From: an uncultured Campylobacter sp.
GTDB lineage: Bacteria; Campylobacterota; Campylobacteria; Campylobacterales; Campylobacteraceae
Reading direction: 5' to 3'
Assembly (NCBI RefSeq): GCF_905371695.1
Contig: NZ_CAJPMA010000032.1
Coordinates: forward strand, 1 to 16,660
Length of the DNA stretch: 16,660 nucleotides
The translations under genes were made by a program, and so were the position numbers. Below, one piece after another: positions 1-7,998 of this stretch; position 1 is the stretch's first letter; every line of letters begins with the position of its first letter. The notes beneath the pieces are model-generated. The model made no database searches, was not told the DNA's origin, and saw only the letters and a program-made list of their open reading frames with translations.

Positions 1-318
1 AAGCTATTAAAAATAGTAAAAAAGATCGACAAGCTAAAAGATTTTATCTCAATGCCAAGAAGAGCCAAAAGAATAGAATTTATGTTTCAAATGTCGGTAT
101 TTTATCAAGAGCTAGAACTTGCCAAAATAGCCGTAGCTCCTAGTAGCACGACTATGCAAAAGGTAGATAAGCTACTTGAATGGGTAGAGATGCATAAGTA
201 CTGGTTATTTTCCGCAGCAGGCGGCTTTGACGCAGATATCGAAACATCAAAAGACGCCCTGAAACCGTTAATTCAAGAGATGAAAAAACGCGGAATTTTT
301 CCAAAAGAAGATAAATAA
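1..318 (+). CDS. C-terminal end of an unidentified protein, possibly a Maf flagellin glycosyltransferase (partial)
   Basis: The reading frame is open from base 1, so this is the last 105 codons of a gene that starts outside the window. An ATG at 52 would give an 88-residue protein, but I see no convincing ribosome binding site there and the upstream residues read as normal coding sequence. The piece is soluble, rich in Lys, Glu and Met, and looks alpha-helical (segments around RRAKRIEFMFQMSVFYQELE and KVDKLLEWVEMHKYW). It has no membrane segment and no motif I can name. Its stop TAA shares one base with the next start (TAATG at 316-320), so it belongs to the sugar operon. In C. jejuni the gene before legB/legC is maf1, a motility accessory factor that attaches nonulosonates to flagellin. 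The Maf assignment is therefore an inference from position, not from a motif. Confidence 0.6.
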   Translation, partial: KLLKIVKKIDKLKDFISMPRRAKRIEFMFQMSVFYQELELAKIAVAPSSTTMQKVDKLLEWVEMHKYWLFSAAGGFDADIETSKDALKPLIQEMKKRGIFPKEDK

Positions 319-1505
319 TGGAAATTTTAGAGATAATCGGTAGGCAAAAAAAGCTTTTTAGCGAAGATTTAGCCGGGCTTGAAGCCAAACTTAGCTGCAT
401 CGTAGCAGATTCTAGCTTTTTGGTTTTAGGCGGGGCGGGTTCTATCGGGCAGGCCGTTTGCAAAGAGATTTTTAAGCGAAATCCGAAAAAAATTTTCGTC
501 GTAGATATCTCAGAAAACAACCTTGTCGAGCTAGTCCGCGATATAAGAAGCGAGTTTGGCTACATAAAAGGCGAATTTGCGACGTTTGCTATCGATATAG
601 GTTCAGAGATTTTTGATGCCTTTATCGCACAAAACGGCACATTTGACTATGTGTTAAATTTATCCGCGCTCAAACACGTAAGAAGCGAAAAAGACCCCTT
701 TACGCTGATGCGGATGATAAAGACCAATATCCTTAATACCGATAAAACCATAAAACAAGCGGCAAATTTAGGCGCTAAAAAATACTTTTGCGTAAGCACC
801 GACAAAGCGGCTAATCCCGTAAATATGATGGGAGCTAGCAAGCGGATAATGGAAATGTTCGCCGCTAAAAACTCGCGCGAAATTAAAATTTCAATGGCGC
901 GTTTTGCCAATGTCGCATTTAGCGACGGTTCGTTGCTTTACGGGTTTAAAGAGCGCCTGCGAAAACGCCAGCCCATAGTTGCTCCAAACGATATAAAACG
1001 GTATTTCGTTACGCCCGAAGAAAGCGGCGAGTTATGTCTTTTAAGCTGCCTTTTGGGCGAAAATTTAGATATATTTTTCCCAAAATTAAGCAACGAATTG
1101 CACCTGATAACCTTTAGCCAAATCGCGGTAAAATTTCTAAAATCGCAAGGCCTTACGCCCCATATCTGCAACAACGAGGATGAAGCCAGGGCACTAGCTA
1201 AAACGCTACCCAAAAACGGCGCGTACCCTTGTCTTTTTACGCCCAGCGATACGACCGGAGAGAAGGATTTTGAAGAGTTTTTCACAGAAGGCGAAATACT
1301 TGATCTAGAAACTTTTAAAAGTATCGGAGTGATAAAAAATGAAGCTAAATTTGATATCAATAAATTAGAAAATTTTAAAAACCAAGTAGAGCAAATGATA
1401 CATTTGGGCGCATGGGACAAGGAGCAAATTTTAGCGCTATTTTGCGAACTTTTGCCTAATTTCACACACAAAGAAACGGGGAAATATTTAGATGGAAAAA
1501 TGTAG
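318..1505 (+). CDS. CapD/WbpM-type nucleotide-sugar (UDP-GlcNAc) 4,6-dehydratase, first step of the nonulosonate pathway
   Basis: Predicted cytoplasmic NAD(P)-dependent dehydratase that would convert an NDP-GlcNAc into the 4-keto-6-deoxy sugar. The 395-residue protein has a Rossmann nucleotide-binding loop GGAGSIG (about residues 38-44), the LSALKHVRSEKDP segment (115-127), the STDKAANP segment (160-167), and MMGASK at 170-175. These are typical of the Polysacc_synt_2 family (CapD, PglF, WbpM, PseB). In the YxxxK position the Tyr is replaced by Met (M171, with K175), as in the WbpM/PglF branch and unlike PseB. A C-terminal extension of roughly 90 residues is mostly helical. The gene overlaps the upstream stop by 1 bp and legC by 14 bp. 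By position it does the job of LegB, but C. jejuni LegB is, as I recall, an RmlB-like SDR of about 323 residues acting on GDP-GlcNAc, so this is a different family and the symbol is withheld. Function is confident; the nucleotide used (UDP or GDP) is not settled. Confidence 0.88.
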   Translation: MEILEIIGRQKKLFSEDLAGLEAKLSCIVADSSFLVLGGAGSIGQAVCKEIFKRNPKKIFVVDISENNLVELVRDIRSEFGYIKGEFATFAIDIGSEIFDAFIAQNGTFDYVLNLSALKHVRSEKDPFTLMRMIKTNILNTDKTIKQAANLGAKKYFCVSTDKAANPVNMMGASKRIMEMFAAKNSREIKISMARFANVAFSDGSLLYGFKERLRKRQPIVAPNDIKRYFVTPEESGELCLLSCLLGENLDIFFPKLSNELHLITFSQIAVKFLKSQGLTPHICNNEDEARALAKTLPKNGAYPCLFTPSDTTGEKDFEEFFTEGEILDLETFKSIGVIKNEAKFDINKLENFKNQVEQMIHLGAWDKEQILALFCELLPNFTHKETGKYLDGKM

Positions 1506-2643
1506 CGACGGCGAAATTTTAGATTTTATAAGAGGCATTTTTAAAAAAGATAAAATCCCGCTTCATGAACCTAAATTTATCGGCAACGAAAAAGCGTATC
1601 TAAACGAGTGCATAGATACCGGCTTTGTTTCAAGCGTAGGTAAATTCGTAGATAAATTTGAAACCGAATTTGCCAAAATCGTCGGCTCTAAATACGCGGT
1701 AGCAACCGTAAACGGCACCGCCGCTCTTCATATAGCGCTTAAAATTTCAGGCGTAAAAAGCAGCGATTTAGTCCTTACTCAACCCCTTACTTTCATAGCT
1801 ACTTGCAACGCCATTTCCTATCTGGGAGCAGAGCCTATTTTTATAGACGTAGATAGGGATAACTTGGGGCTTAGTCCTGCGGCGCTCGGGCGATTTTTGA
1901 AGGAAAACTGCGAGGTTAAAAACGGAATTTGCCTAGAAAAACTTAGCGACAAAATCGTTCGCGCCTGCGTACCGATGCATACTTTCGGTTTTCCTTGCAA
2001 GATAGATGAGATAAAAGAAATTTGCGACGCATGGAGCATCGCCTTGATCGAGGATGCGGCAGAAAGCCTAGGCAGCTATTATAAAGGCAAGCACGCGGGC
2101 GTTTTTGGCAAGCTCGGAGCTTTTAGCTTTAACGGCAATAAAATAGTAACTAGCGGCGGCGGCGGCGCGATAGTAACAAACGACGAAAACCTAGCCAAAT
2201 ACGCCAAGCACATTACCACCACCGCCAAAATCCAGCACCCCTACGAATACCGACACGACGAGATCGGCTACAACTACCGAATGCCTAACATAAACGCCGC
2301 CCTGCTCGTAGCCCAGCTTGAAAATTTAGAGCTTTTTTTAGATAGCAAAAGAGGGCTAGCAGCGATTTATCGGGAGTTTTTCGCTAAATTTAGCAACGTA
2401 AAATTTATAGACGAACCGCAAAACACAAGGGCGAATTTTTGGCTAAATTCCGTTTTGTTTGAAGATGCACAAAAAAGAGATCGATTTTTAAAGCTAAGTA
2501 ACGAAAGCGGCATTTTCACGCGCCCTATTTGGCGACTGATGAGCGAGCTTGATATGTTTAAAAACTGCCGAAGAGACAGCTTGGAAAATGCTAAATTTTT
2601 AAGCGAACGAGTAGTAAATTTACCTAGTTCGGCAAGAGCATAA
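1492..2643 (+). CDS. legC: LegC-family PLP-dependent sugar aminotransferase
   Basis: A DegT/DnrJ/EryC1 (AHBA synthase-like) aminotransferase of 383 residues. It would use PLP and glutamate to aminate the 4-keto group made by the preceding dehydratase, giving the 4-amino-4,6-dideoxy sugar. Visible hallmarks are NGTAALHIALK (about 74-84), which holds the cofactor phosphate; EDAAESLG (187-194) with Asp188, which contacts the PLP ring nitrogen; and FSFNGNKIVTSGGGGA (211-226), where Lys217 should form the Schiff base. Length is normal for the family. The N-terminal 14 bp overlap the dehydratase gene and the next gene starts one base after the stop, so the three are probably translationally coupled. 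The NGNKIVTSGGGG form of the lysine loop is what I associate with LegC rather than PseC, which agrees with the neuB/neuC/ptm context. Exact substrate is inferred. Confidence 0.9.
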   Translation: MEKCSDGEILDFIRGIFKKDKIPLHEPKFIGNEKAYLNECIDTGFVSSVGKFVDKFETEFAKIVGSKYAVATVNGTAALHIALKISGVKSSDLVLTQPLTFIATCNAISYLGAEPIFIDVDRDNLGLSPAALGRFLKENCEVKNGICLEKLSDKIVRACVPMHTFGFPCKIDEIKEICDAWSIALIEDAAESLGSYYKGKHAGVFGKLGAFSFNGNKIVTSGGGGAIVTNDENLAKYAKHITTTAKIQHPYEYRHDEIGYNYRMPNINAALLVAQLENLELFLDSKRGLAAIYREFFAKFSNVKFIDEPQNTRANFWLNSVLFEDAQKRDRFLKLSNESGIFTRPIWRLMSELDMFKNCRRDSLENAKFLSERVVNLPSSARA

Positions 2644-2644
2644 A

Positions 2645-3217
2645 ATGCAAGATATAGTTTTAATCGGCGGAGGCGGACACTGTAAAAGCGCAATAGACGT
2701 AATAGAACTAGAAAATAAATACAAAATAATCGGCATAGTAGATATAAAAGAAAAAGTCGGACAAAAAGTTTTGGGATACGATATTATCGGAGACGACAAC
2801 GATTTGGGCAATATTTTTCAAATTTGCAAAAACGCGCTCGTATCTATAGGGCAGATAAAAACGCCGCACCCTAGAAAAAATGCGTTTGAGCGTTTAAAAA
2901 ATATAGGCTTTAATCTCCCTACTATCGTTTCACCACTAGCCTACGTTTCAAAACACGCCAAGATTGGTGAAGGAACGATGGTGATGCATCACGCGTTAAT
3001 AAATGCAGGCGCAACAATAGGTAGTAATTGTATCATAAACTCAAAAGCCTTAATAGAGCACGATGCGACCGTCGGCAACCATTGCCATATCTCGACCGCA
3101 AGCGTGATCAACGGCGGCGTAGCGGTAGGAGAAAACACGTTTTTTGGGAGCAATTCCGTATCAAAGGAATACATACAAATAAGCGGATTTATAAAAGCCG
3201 GGAGTTTGGTTAAATGA
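2645..3217 (+). CDS. NeuD/PglD-family left-handed beta-helix sugar N-acetyltransferase (LegH role)
   Basis: A 190-residue acetyl-CoA-dependent acyltransferase. The N-terminal Rossmann-like sugar-nucleotide domain carries IGGGGHCKSAIDVI (about residues 7-20), the family signature GxGGHxK. The C-terminal half (about 95-190) is a hexapeptide left-handed beta-helix with repeats such as AKIGEG, ATIGSN, ATVGNH and VAVGEN. His139 in IEHD (137-140) matches the catalytic His of PglD. The expected reaction is acetylation of the 4-amino sugar made by LegC, giving the di-N-acetylated NDP-sugar (bacillosamine type) that NeuC then uses. NeuD relatives can also O-acetylate sialic acid, but the position between the aminotransferase and neuB favours the N-acetylation step. 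The stop overlaps the next start (ATGA at 3214-3217). The ribosome binding site is weak (AAGAG in the end of legC), consistent with translational coupling. Confidence 0.85.
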   Translation: MQDIVLIGGGGHCKSAIDVIELENKYKIIGIVDIKEKVGQKVLGYDIIGDDNDLGNIFQICKNALVSIGQIKTPHPRKNAFERLKNIGFNLPTIVSPLAYVSKHAKIGEGTMVMHHALINAGATIGSNCIINSKALIEHDATVGNHCHISTASVINGGVAVGENTFFGSNSVSKEYIQISGFIKAGSLVK

Positions 3218-4212
3218 AAAAAGTATTTATCATAGCAGAAGCCGGAGTAAATCACAATGGAGGCATCGAACTAGCCAAAAAGCTAATAGACGCCGCAGCG
3301 GAAGCAAAAGCCGATGCGGTAAAATTTCAGACCTTTAAAACCGAGCTTTGCGTATCTAAAAATGCTAAAAAAGCAAGTTACCAAGAGCAAACTACGGGCA
3401 AGGACGAATCCCAGTTTGAAATGATAAAAAAGCTGGAACTAAACGCGGATGCACACAAAGAGCTGATAAAATACTGCAAATTTAAAAACATAATGTTTCT
3501 ATCGACACCTTTTGACAGCGACAGCATCGAGCTTTTAGACGGCTTTGGATTGGAGATTTTTAAAATCCCTAGCGGAGAGATTACAAATTTGCCATATCTA
3601 AGGCAAATAGGCAGACTAAATAAAAAAATCATACTTTCAACCGGAATGGCAAATTTGGGAGAGGTAGAAGCCGCTATAAACGCTCTGACGCAAAGTGGCA
3701 CAGATCGCGAAAACATCGCCTTATTACACGCAAATACGCAGTATCCAACGCCTATGCGAGACGTAAATTTAAAAGCGATGCTAACGATGAAAGAGGCATT
3801 TAAGCTAGATGTCGGATACAGCGACCACACGCTAGGCATCGAGGTGCCAATAGCCGCTGTAGCGCTGGGAGCTAGCATCATAGAAAAGCACTTTACTTTG
3901 GATAAAAATATGCAAGGTCCCGATCACAGAGCAAGTTTAGAGCCTAGCGAGCTAAAAGCGATGGTGGAGGCAATTAGAAACATAGAGCTGGCGCTTGGAA
4001 ACGGCGTAAAAAAAGCTAGCCCCAGCGAGAGCGAAAATATAAACGTCGCGCGAAAGTCTATCGTCGCTAAAACGGGCATCAAAAAAGGCGAAATTTTTAG
4101 CGAGAAAAACCTCTGCGCCAAGCGTCCCGGAAACGGCATAAGTCCGATGAGATGGGACGAAACGATAGGTAAAACGGCTCAAAAAGACTACAAACAAGAT
4201 GAGCTAATATGA
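3214..4212 (+). CDS. neuB: NeuB-family nonulosonate (legionaminate) synthase
   Basis: A 332-residue condensing enzyme that joins phosphoenolpyruvate to a six-carbon 2-acetamido (here probably 2,4-diacetamido-6-deoxy-mannose) sugar to make a nine-carbon nonulosonate. The N-terminal TIM barrel (about 1-265) has IAEAGVNHNG (7-16), KFQTFKTELC (37-46), FLSTPFD (95-101), KIPSGEITN (117-125) and LSTGMA (141-146). H205 in GYSDHTLG and H226 in EKHFTLD are spaced like the two Mn-binding His residues of meningococcal NeuB (215 and 236). The C-terminal SAF/antifreeze-like domain (about 276-332) starts at ARKSIVAK and contains GNGISP, which closes over the neighbouring subunit's active site. It corresponds to C. 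jejuni NeuB2/LegI by gene order. A GGGAG ribosome binding site lies at 3200-3204. Family is certain; legionaminate rather than neuraminate is inferred from the operon. Confidence 0.93.
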   Translation: MKKVFIIAEAGVNHNGGIELAKKLIDAAAEAKADAVKFQTFKTELCVSKNAKKASYQEQTTGKDESQFEMIKKLELNADAHKELIKYCKFKNIMFLSTPFDSDSIELLDGFGLEIFKIPSGEITNLPYLRQIGRLNKKIILSTGMANLGEVEAAINALTQSGTDRENIALLHANTQYPTPMRDVNLKAMLTMKEAFKLDVGYSDHTLGIEVPIAAVALGASIIEKHFTLDKNMQGPDHRASLEPSELKAMVEAIRNIELALGNGVKKASPSESENINVARKSIVAKTGIKKGEIFSEKNLCAKRPGNGISPMRWDETIGKTAQKDYKQDELI

Positions 4213-5360
4213 GAAAAATTTGCGTCGTAACCAGCACCAGAGCCGACTACGGACTTTTATATCATCTTTTAAAAGCCGTGCAAAACGAGCCTAGCTTGGA
4301 GCTGCAAATCATCGCCACGGGAATGCATTTAAGCAAAAATTTCGGGCTAACATATCAAGAAATAGAAAAAGATTTTAAGATAGACGAAAAAATAGACATC
4401 CTAACGGATGATGATAGCGACATCCAAATTTGCAAATCAATGGGACTAGCCTTAGAAAAATTCGCAGCGGCTTTTAGTAGGCTAAAACCTGATGTTTTGG
4501 TACTTTTAGGCGATAGATACGAGATTTTTTCCGTGGGTACTTGCGCTTGCGTTATGCGTATCCCCATAGCCCATATTCACGGCGGAGAGACGACGCAAGG
4601 CGCGTTTGACGAGGCATTTAGGCACAGCCTAACCAAGATGAGCCACCTGCACTTTGTGGCAACCAAAGAATACAAAAATAGAGTTATCCAGCTTGGCGAA
4701 AGTCCTGAAAGGGTTTTTAACGTCGGCGGAATGGGCATAGAAAATATAAAAAAGCTAAATTTGCTAAGCAAAGCCGAATTTGAAAAATCTATAAATTTTA
4801 AGCTAAATAAAAAAAATATATTGGTTACCTTTCATCCCGTTACGCTTGAAAACGGCACCGCAAAAGAGCAATTTGAGCAAATTTTGGGCGCGCTTAGCGA
4901 GCTAAAAGACACGAACATAATCTTTACCAAAGCAAATAGCGACACGAACGGCCTAATAATAAACGAAACAATCGATAAATACGTAAAAATGCATAAAAAC
5001 TGCGTATGCTTTGCTTCTCTGGGACAGCTTAGATACCTAAGCGCGTTAAAATTCGTAGATATAGTGCTGGGAAATAGCTCTAGCGGACTAGCGGAAGCGC
5101 CTAGCTTTAAGGTTGCTACGATAAATGTCGGAGATAGGCAAAAAGGCCGCATAAAAGCTAGCAGCGTAATCGACTGCGAGCCAAAAAAGGATGAAATTTT
5201 AGGCGCGATAAAGAGAGCTTACTCGAGCGAATTTAGGCAAATTTTAAAAGATACCCTAAATCCTTACGACGGCGGAGAATCCAGCAAAAAGATAGTAGAA
5301 ATTTTAAAAAACGCAAATTTAGAGGGTATTTTAAAAAAGAAATTTTACGATATAAGGTGA
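4209..5360 (+). CDS. neuC: NeuC-family hydrolysing NDP-N-acetyl sugar 2-epimerase
   Basis: A 383-residue GT-B fold enzyme that inverts C2 of the NDP-linked acetamido sugar and hydrolyses off the nucleotide, producing the free manno-type sugar used by NeuB. The N-terminus carries TSTRADYG (8-15), LLGDRYE (99-105), IHGGET (123-128) and DEAFRHSLTKMSHLHFV (134-150). The C-terminal half has VTFHP (near residue 207) and GNSSSGLAEAP (about 289-299), the nucleotide-phosphate loop of the epimerase_2 family. Length is normal. In C. jejuni the same neighbours (neuB2 before, ptmE after) surround neuC2/legG, which acts in the legionaminate pathway. It overlaps neuB by ATGA at 4209-4212. The nucleotide (UDP or GDP) cannot be read from the sequence. 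Confidence 0.93.
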   Translation: MRKICVVTSTRADYGLLYHLLKAVQNEPSLELQIIATGMHLSKNFGLTYQEIEKDFKIDEKIDILTDDDSDIQICKSMGLALEKFAAAFSRLKPDVLVLLGDRYEIFSVGTCACVMRIPIAHIHGGETTQGAFDEAFRHSLTKMSHLHFVATKEYKNRVIQLGESPERVFNVGGMGIENIKKLNLLSKAEFEKSINFKLNKKNILVTFHPVTLENGTAKEQFEQILGALSELKDTNIIFTKANSDTNGLIINETIDKYVKMHKNCVCFASLGQLRYLSALKFVDIVLGNSSSGLAEAPSFKVATINVGDRQKGRIKASSVIDCEPKKDEILGAIKRAYSSEFRQILKDTLNPYDGGESSKKIVEILKNANLEGILKKKFYDIR

Positions 5361-5363
5361 GCT

Positions 5364-6410
5364 ATGAGAGCGGCAAATAATATAAGACTAAATATAAACT
5401 CGACCATAAAAGACGTCTTGCGAACCATAAATAACGGCAATATGCAAATCGCCGTCATCACCGACGACAACGACAACCTAATCGGCACGGTAACCGACGG
5501 CGACGTTAGACGCGGGCTTTTAAACGGCCTTGGGCTAGATAGCCCCATAGAAAGCATCGTCGCTAAAAACCCTAGCACCGCAAATATCGGCGATGCAAAA
5601 GAGACCATACTAAGCATAGCGCTAAGAAAAAGATTGCATAAAATTTTGCTTTTAGATAACGACGGCAAATTCGTGGGCATCGAGGACATCGAAGACATCA
5701 TAAAGCCCGCCGTAAAGCCCAACAAAGTAGTGCTAATGGTCGGAGGACTAGGCACAAGGCTAAGGCCGCTCACCGAAAATACGCCAAAACCTATGCTAAA
5801 AGTAGGCAATAAGCCCATCCTTCAAACCATAGTGGAAAAATTTGCCAAATACGGCTACATAGATATCGTAATGTGCGTAAATTTTAACGCCCAGATCATA
5901 AAAGACTACTTTGGCGACGGGAGCAAATTCGGCGTAAAGATAGAGTATATTTTAGAAGAAAAAAGATTAGGCACGGCGGGTGCATTGAGCTTATTAAAAG
6001 AAATTCCAAAAGAACCGTTTTTTGTGATGAACGGCGATCTTTTAACGGACGCTAATTTCGAGCATATATTTAACTACCACTCTATGAATAACGCCGTAGC
6101 CACCATGTGCGTCAGAGAGTACGATACGCAGATACCTTACGGCGTCGTAAATATAAAAGATAATAAAATCGTCTCGATAAAAGAAAAGCCCGTCTATAAA
6201 TTTTTCGTAAGCGCAGGCATATATATGCTTGAGCCAGGAGCGCTAAAATTTATACCCAAAAATGAGTTTTTCGATATACCTACGCTTTTTACCGAGCTGA
6301 TAAAAAACGGCGAAAATACCGTATCCTTTCCGTTATACGAATACTGGATAGATATAGGCAGGATGGAAGAGTATCAAAAAGCAAACGAAGACTACGATAG
6401 GATATTTTGA
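5364..6410 (+). CDS. ptmE: PtmE: CBS-domain pair fused to a sugar-1-phosphate nucleotidyltransferase
   Basis: A 348-residue two-part protein. Residues about 8-115 form a tandem CBS (Bateman) module, with IGTVTDGDVRRGLL (40-53) ending the first and FVGIEDIEDI (103-112) ending the second. Residues about 121-348 form a GT-A nucleotidyltransferase with MVGGLGTRLRPLT (125-137), PKPML (141-145), EKRLGTAGALSLL (199-211) and MNGDLL (222-227), the last holding the metal-binding Asp. C. jejuni PtmE has this architecture and makes GDP-glucosamine from glucosamine-1-phosphate and GTP, the entry to its GDP-based legionaminate pathway. CBS modules usually bind adenine nucleotides, so the step may be allosterically controlled; that is inference. 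The start is supported by AAGGTG at 5354-5359. It lies 3 bp after neuC and overlaps the next gene by one base. Confidence 0.88.
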   Translation: MRAANNIRLNINSTIKDVLRTINNGNMQIAVITDDNDNLIGTVTDGDVRRGLLNGLGLDSPIESIVAKNPSTANIGDAKETILSIALRKRLHKILLLDNDGKFVGIEDIEDIIKPAVKPNKVVLMVGGLGTRLRPLTENTPKPMLKVGNKPILQTIVEKFAKYGYIDIVMCVNFNAQIIKDYFGDGSKFGVKIEYILEEKRLGTAGALSLLKEIPKEPFFVMNGDLLTDANFEHIFNYHSMNNAVATMCVREYDTQIPYGVVNIKDNKIVSIKEKPVYKFFVSAGIYMLEPGALKFIPKNEFFDIPTLFTELIKNGENTVSFPLYEYWIDIGRMEEYQKANEDYDRIF

Positions 6411-7300
6411 TGAATGCTCTTATCGTAGGGTACGGCTCGATAGGCAAGCGACATTGCGAGATTTTAGAGCAAATTTGCGCTCGCGTAGAGCTAGTCACCG
6501 GTCAAAACGTAGCGGATAAAAAATGCTATAAAAATTTAAAAGACGCAAATTTGGTAGAATTTGACTATTTCGTCGTCGCGACGCCCACTAGCACGCATCT
6601 TGAAATTTTAAAATTTTTAGACGAAAACGTAAAAGGCAAAATAATCCTTTGCGAAAAGCCGCTTTTTGATACTTTTTATAGCTTCCGTCCAAAAAATAAT
6701 CAAATTTTAGTAGGCTACGTCCTGCGCTACCATCCGCTGCTTAGCCGCCTTAAAAATATGCTAAAAGACGAAAAAATCATCTACCTAAACGCCATTTGCG
6801 GTCAGTATCTGCCGACCTGGAGAAGCGGAGATTACACGAAATGTTACAGCGCAAACGGCAAAATGGGCGGCGGAGTGCTGCTTGATCTAAGCCATGAAAT
6901 AGACTACGCCGCATGGCTTTGCGGCGAGCTAACCGATATCAAAAGCCTAAATGGCAAGGTATCGGATCTGCAAATTTCAAGCGACGATTTATGCCTAATA
7001 ATCGCAAAAAGCAAATTCGGCTTTGTTAGCATTAGCATAGACTACCTAAGCCACACCGTTTATAGAAATTTAATTATCCAAACAAACGATGCGACATATA
7101 CGCTAAATTTTATCTCAAACGAGCTAATCAAAAAGGATAAATCAGGCGAACAAAAAAGATACAAAGCTAGAAAATTTGAGCGAAATTTTATGTTTTTAAA
7201 GATGCATCAAGATATTTTGGGCAAGCAAAAACTCGCCTGCGATTTTAACGAAGGACTAAAAACCATGGAGATCATCAAAGAAATTCAGGAGCAAAGATGA
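6410..7300 (+). CDS. ptmF: Gfo/Idh/MocA-family oxidoreductase at the PtmF position of the operon
   Basis: A 296-residue NAD(P)-dependent oxidoreductase. The N-terminal Rossmann domain has IVGYGSIGKRH (5-15) and the conserved CEKPL (81-85), whose Lys-Pro lies at the nicotinamide site. The C-terminal domain has GGGVLLDLSHEIDYAAWLCG, in which His162 occupies the usual catalytic position, so the enzyme looks intact. I chose ATG at 6410 rather than the in-frame TTG at 6407 because ATG overlaps the ptmE stop (TGATG) and AGGA at 6399-6402 is well spaced. C. jejuni ptmF lies between ptmE and ptmB, as here. ptmA-ptmF products are linked to flagellin legionaminate formation, probably in precursor supply, but I cannot assign the substrate. 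The sequence alone gives only the superfamily. Confidence 0.82.
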   Translation: MNALIVGYGSIGKRHCEILEQICARVELVTGQNVADKKCYKNLKDANLVEFDYFVVATPTSTHLEILKFLDENVKGKIILCEKPLFDTFYSFRPKNNQILVGYVLRYHPLLSRLKNMLKDEKIIYLNAICGQYLPTWRSGDYTKCYSANGKMGGGVLLDLSHEIDYAAWLCGELTDIKSLNGKVSDLQISSDDLCLIIAKSKFGFVSISIDYLSHTVYRNLIIQTNDATYTLNFISNELIKKDKSGEQKRYKARKFERNFMFLKMHQDILGKQKLACDFNEGLKTMEIIKEIQEQR

Positions 7301-7998
7301 GCGAAATTTTATGCACGATATGCGCCAGAGGCGGCAGCAAAGGCGTCAAAAGCAAAAACGTAAGAGAGCTTTTAGGCAAGCCCCTAATAGCCCACTCCAT
7401 AGAGCAAGCCAGGCAAAGCGGGCTTTTTAAGCACGTAGTAATCAGTACCGATAGCGACCTCATCGCAGATGTCGCGGTTAAATTCGGCGGCGAAGTTTTT
7501 TTTAAAAGAGATGCGGCGCTAGCTAGCGACGTGGCAGGCAAACTAGACGCCATAAAAGACGCGCTTTTAAGAAGCGAGGCTCATTTTAATCAAAAATTCG
7601 ACTACGTCATAGATTTAGACGCCACTTCGCCTTTAAGGGACGCTAGCGACATCGTAAACTCTTTTGATCAATTCTTAAAAGACGGCAACGAAAATTTAAT
7701 CACGGCGGCTCCAAGCAGGCGAAGCCCTTACTTTAACTTGATCGAAATTTTTAACGACGGCTCGGTCGGACTATCTAAAAAACCGCAAAAACAGATACTT
7801 TGCCGACAAGACGCGCCCAAAACTTACGATATGAACGCATCTATTTACATCTGGAAAAGAGACGTTTTGCTAAATGAAGATAGCGTATTTTTACCAAAAA
7901 CCGGACTTTACGTAATGCCGGAAGAGAGATCGATAGACATAGATAGCGAGCTTGATTTTAAATTCGTCGAATTTTTAATGGGAGAAAAAAAATGCTAA
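7297..7998 (+). CDS. ptmB: CMP-nonulosonate (CMP-legionaminate) synthetase, PtmB/LegF
   Basis: A 233-residue cytidylyltransferase that activates the nonulosonate with CTP, giving the CMP-sugar donor for flagellin glycosylation. The N-terminal CTP-binding signature is ICARGGSKGVKSKN (8-21), followed by GKPLIAHSIEQA (27-38) and VVISTDSD (47-54). Further conserved segments are DLDATSPLR, RQDAPKTYDMNASIYIW and SIDIDSELDFKF near the C-terminus, whose acidic residues bind metal and sugar. This is the NeuA/KpsF-like acylneuraminate cytidylyltransferase family. Length is normal, and PtmB of C. coli VC167 and C. jejuni is the evident counterpart by position next to ptmA. Strong AGGAG at 7287-7291 and an ATGA overlap with the preceding gene support the start. 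Sugar specificity is inferred from the operon. Confidence 0.92.
   Translation: MSEILCTICARGGSKGVKSKNVRELLGKPLIAHSIEQARQSGLFKHVVISTDSDLIADVAVKFGGEVFFKRDAALASDVAGKLDAIKDALLRSEAHFNQKFDYVIDLDATSPLRDASDIVNSFDQFLKDGNENLITAAPSRRSPYFNLIEIFNDGSVGLSKKPQKQILCRQDAPKTYDMNASIYIWKRDVLLNEDSVFLPKTGLYVMPEERSIDIDSELDFKFVEFLMGEKKC

Noticed and set aside
938..1471. Minus-strand open frame of 177 codons in the dehydratase gene
   Set aside because: Shadow of a well-conserved gene on +; composition is Ser/Lys/Ile-rich without motifs. The minus-strand frames at 3378-3881, 5345-5818 and 4832-5152 are rejected for the same reason.
2153..2168. Run of GGC triplets in legC as a possible phase-variable repeat
   Set aside because: Four GGC codons encode the conserved Gly loop after the PLP lysine, and a triplet change would not shift the frame.
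6407..6409. TTG start for the Gfo/Idh gene
   Set aside because: ATG directly follows at 6410, overlaps the ptmE stop by one base and is better spaced from AGGA at 6399-6402.
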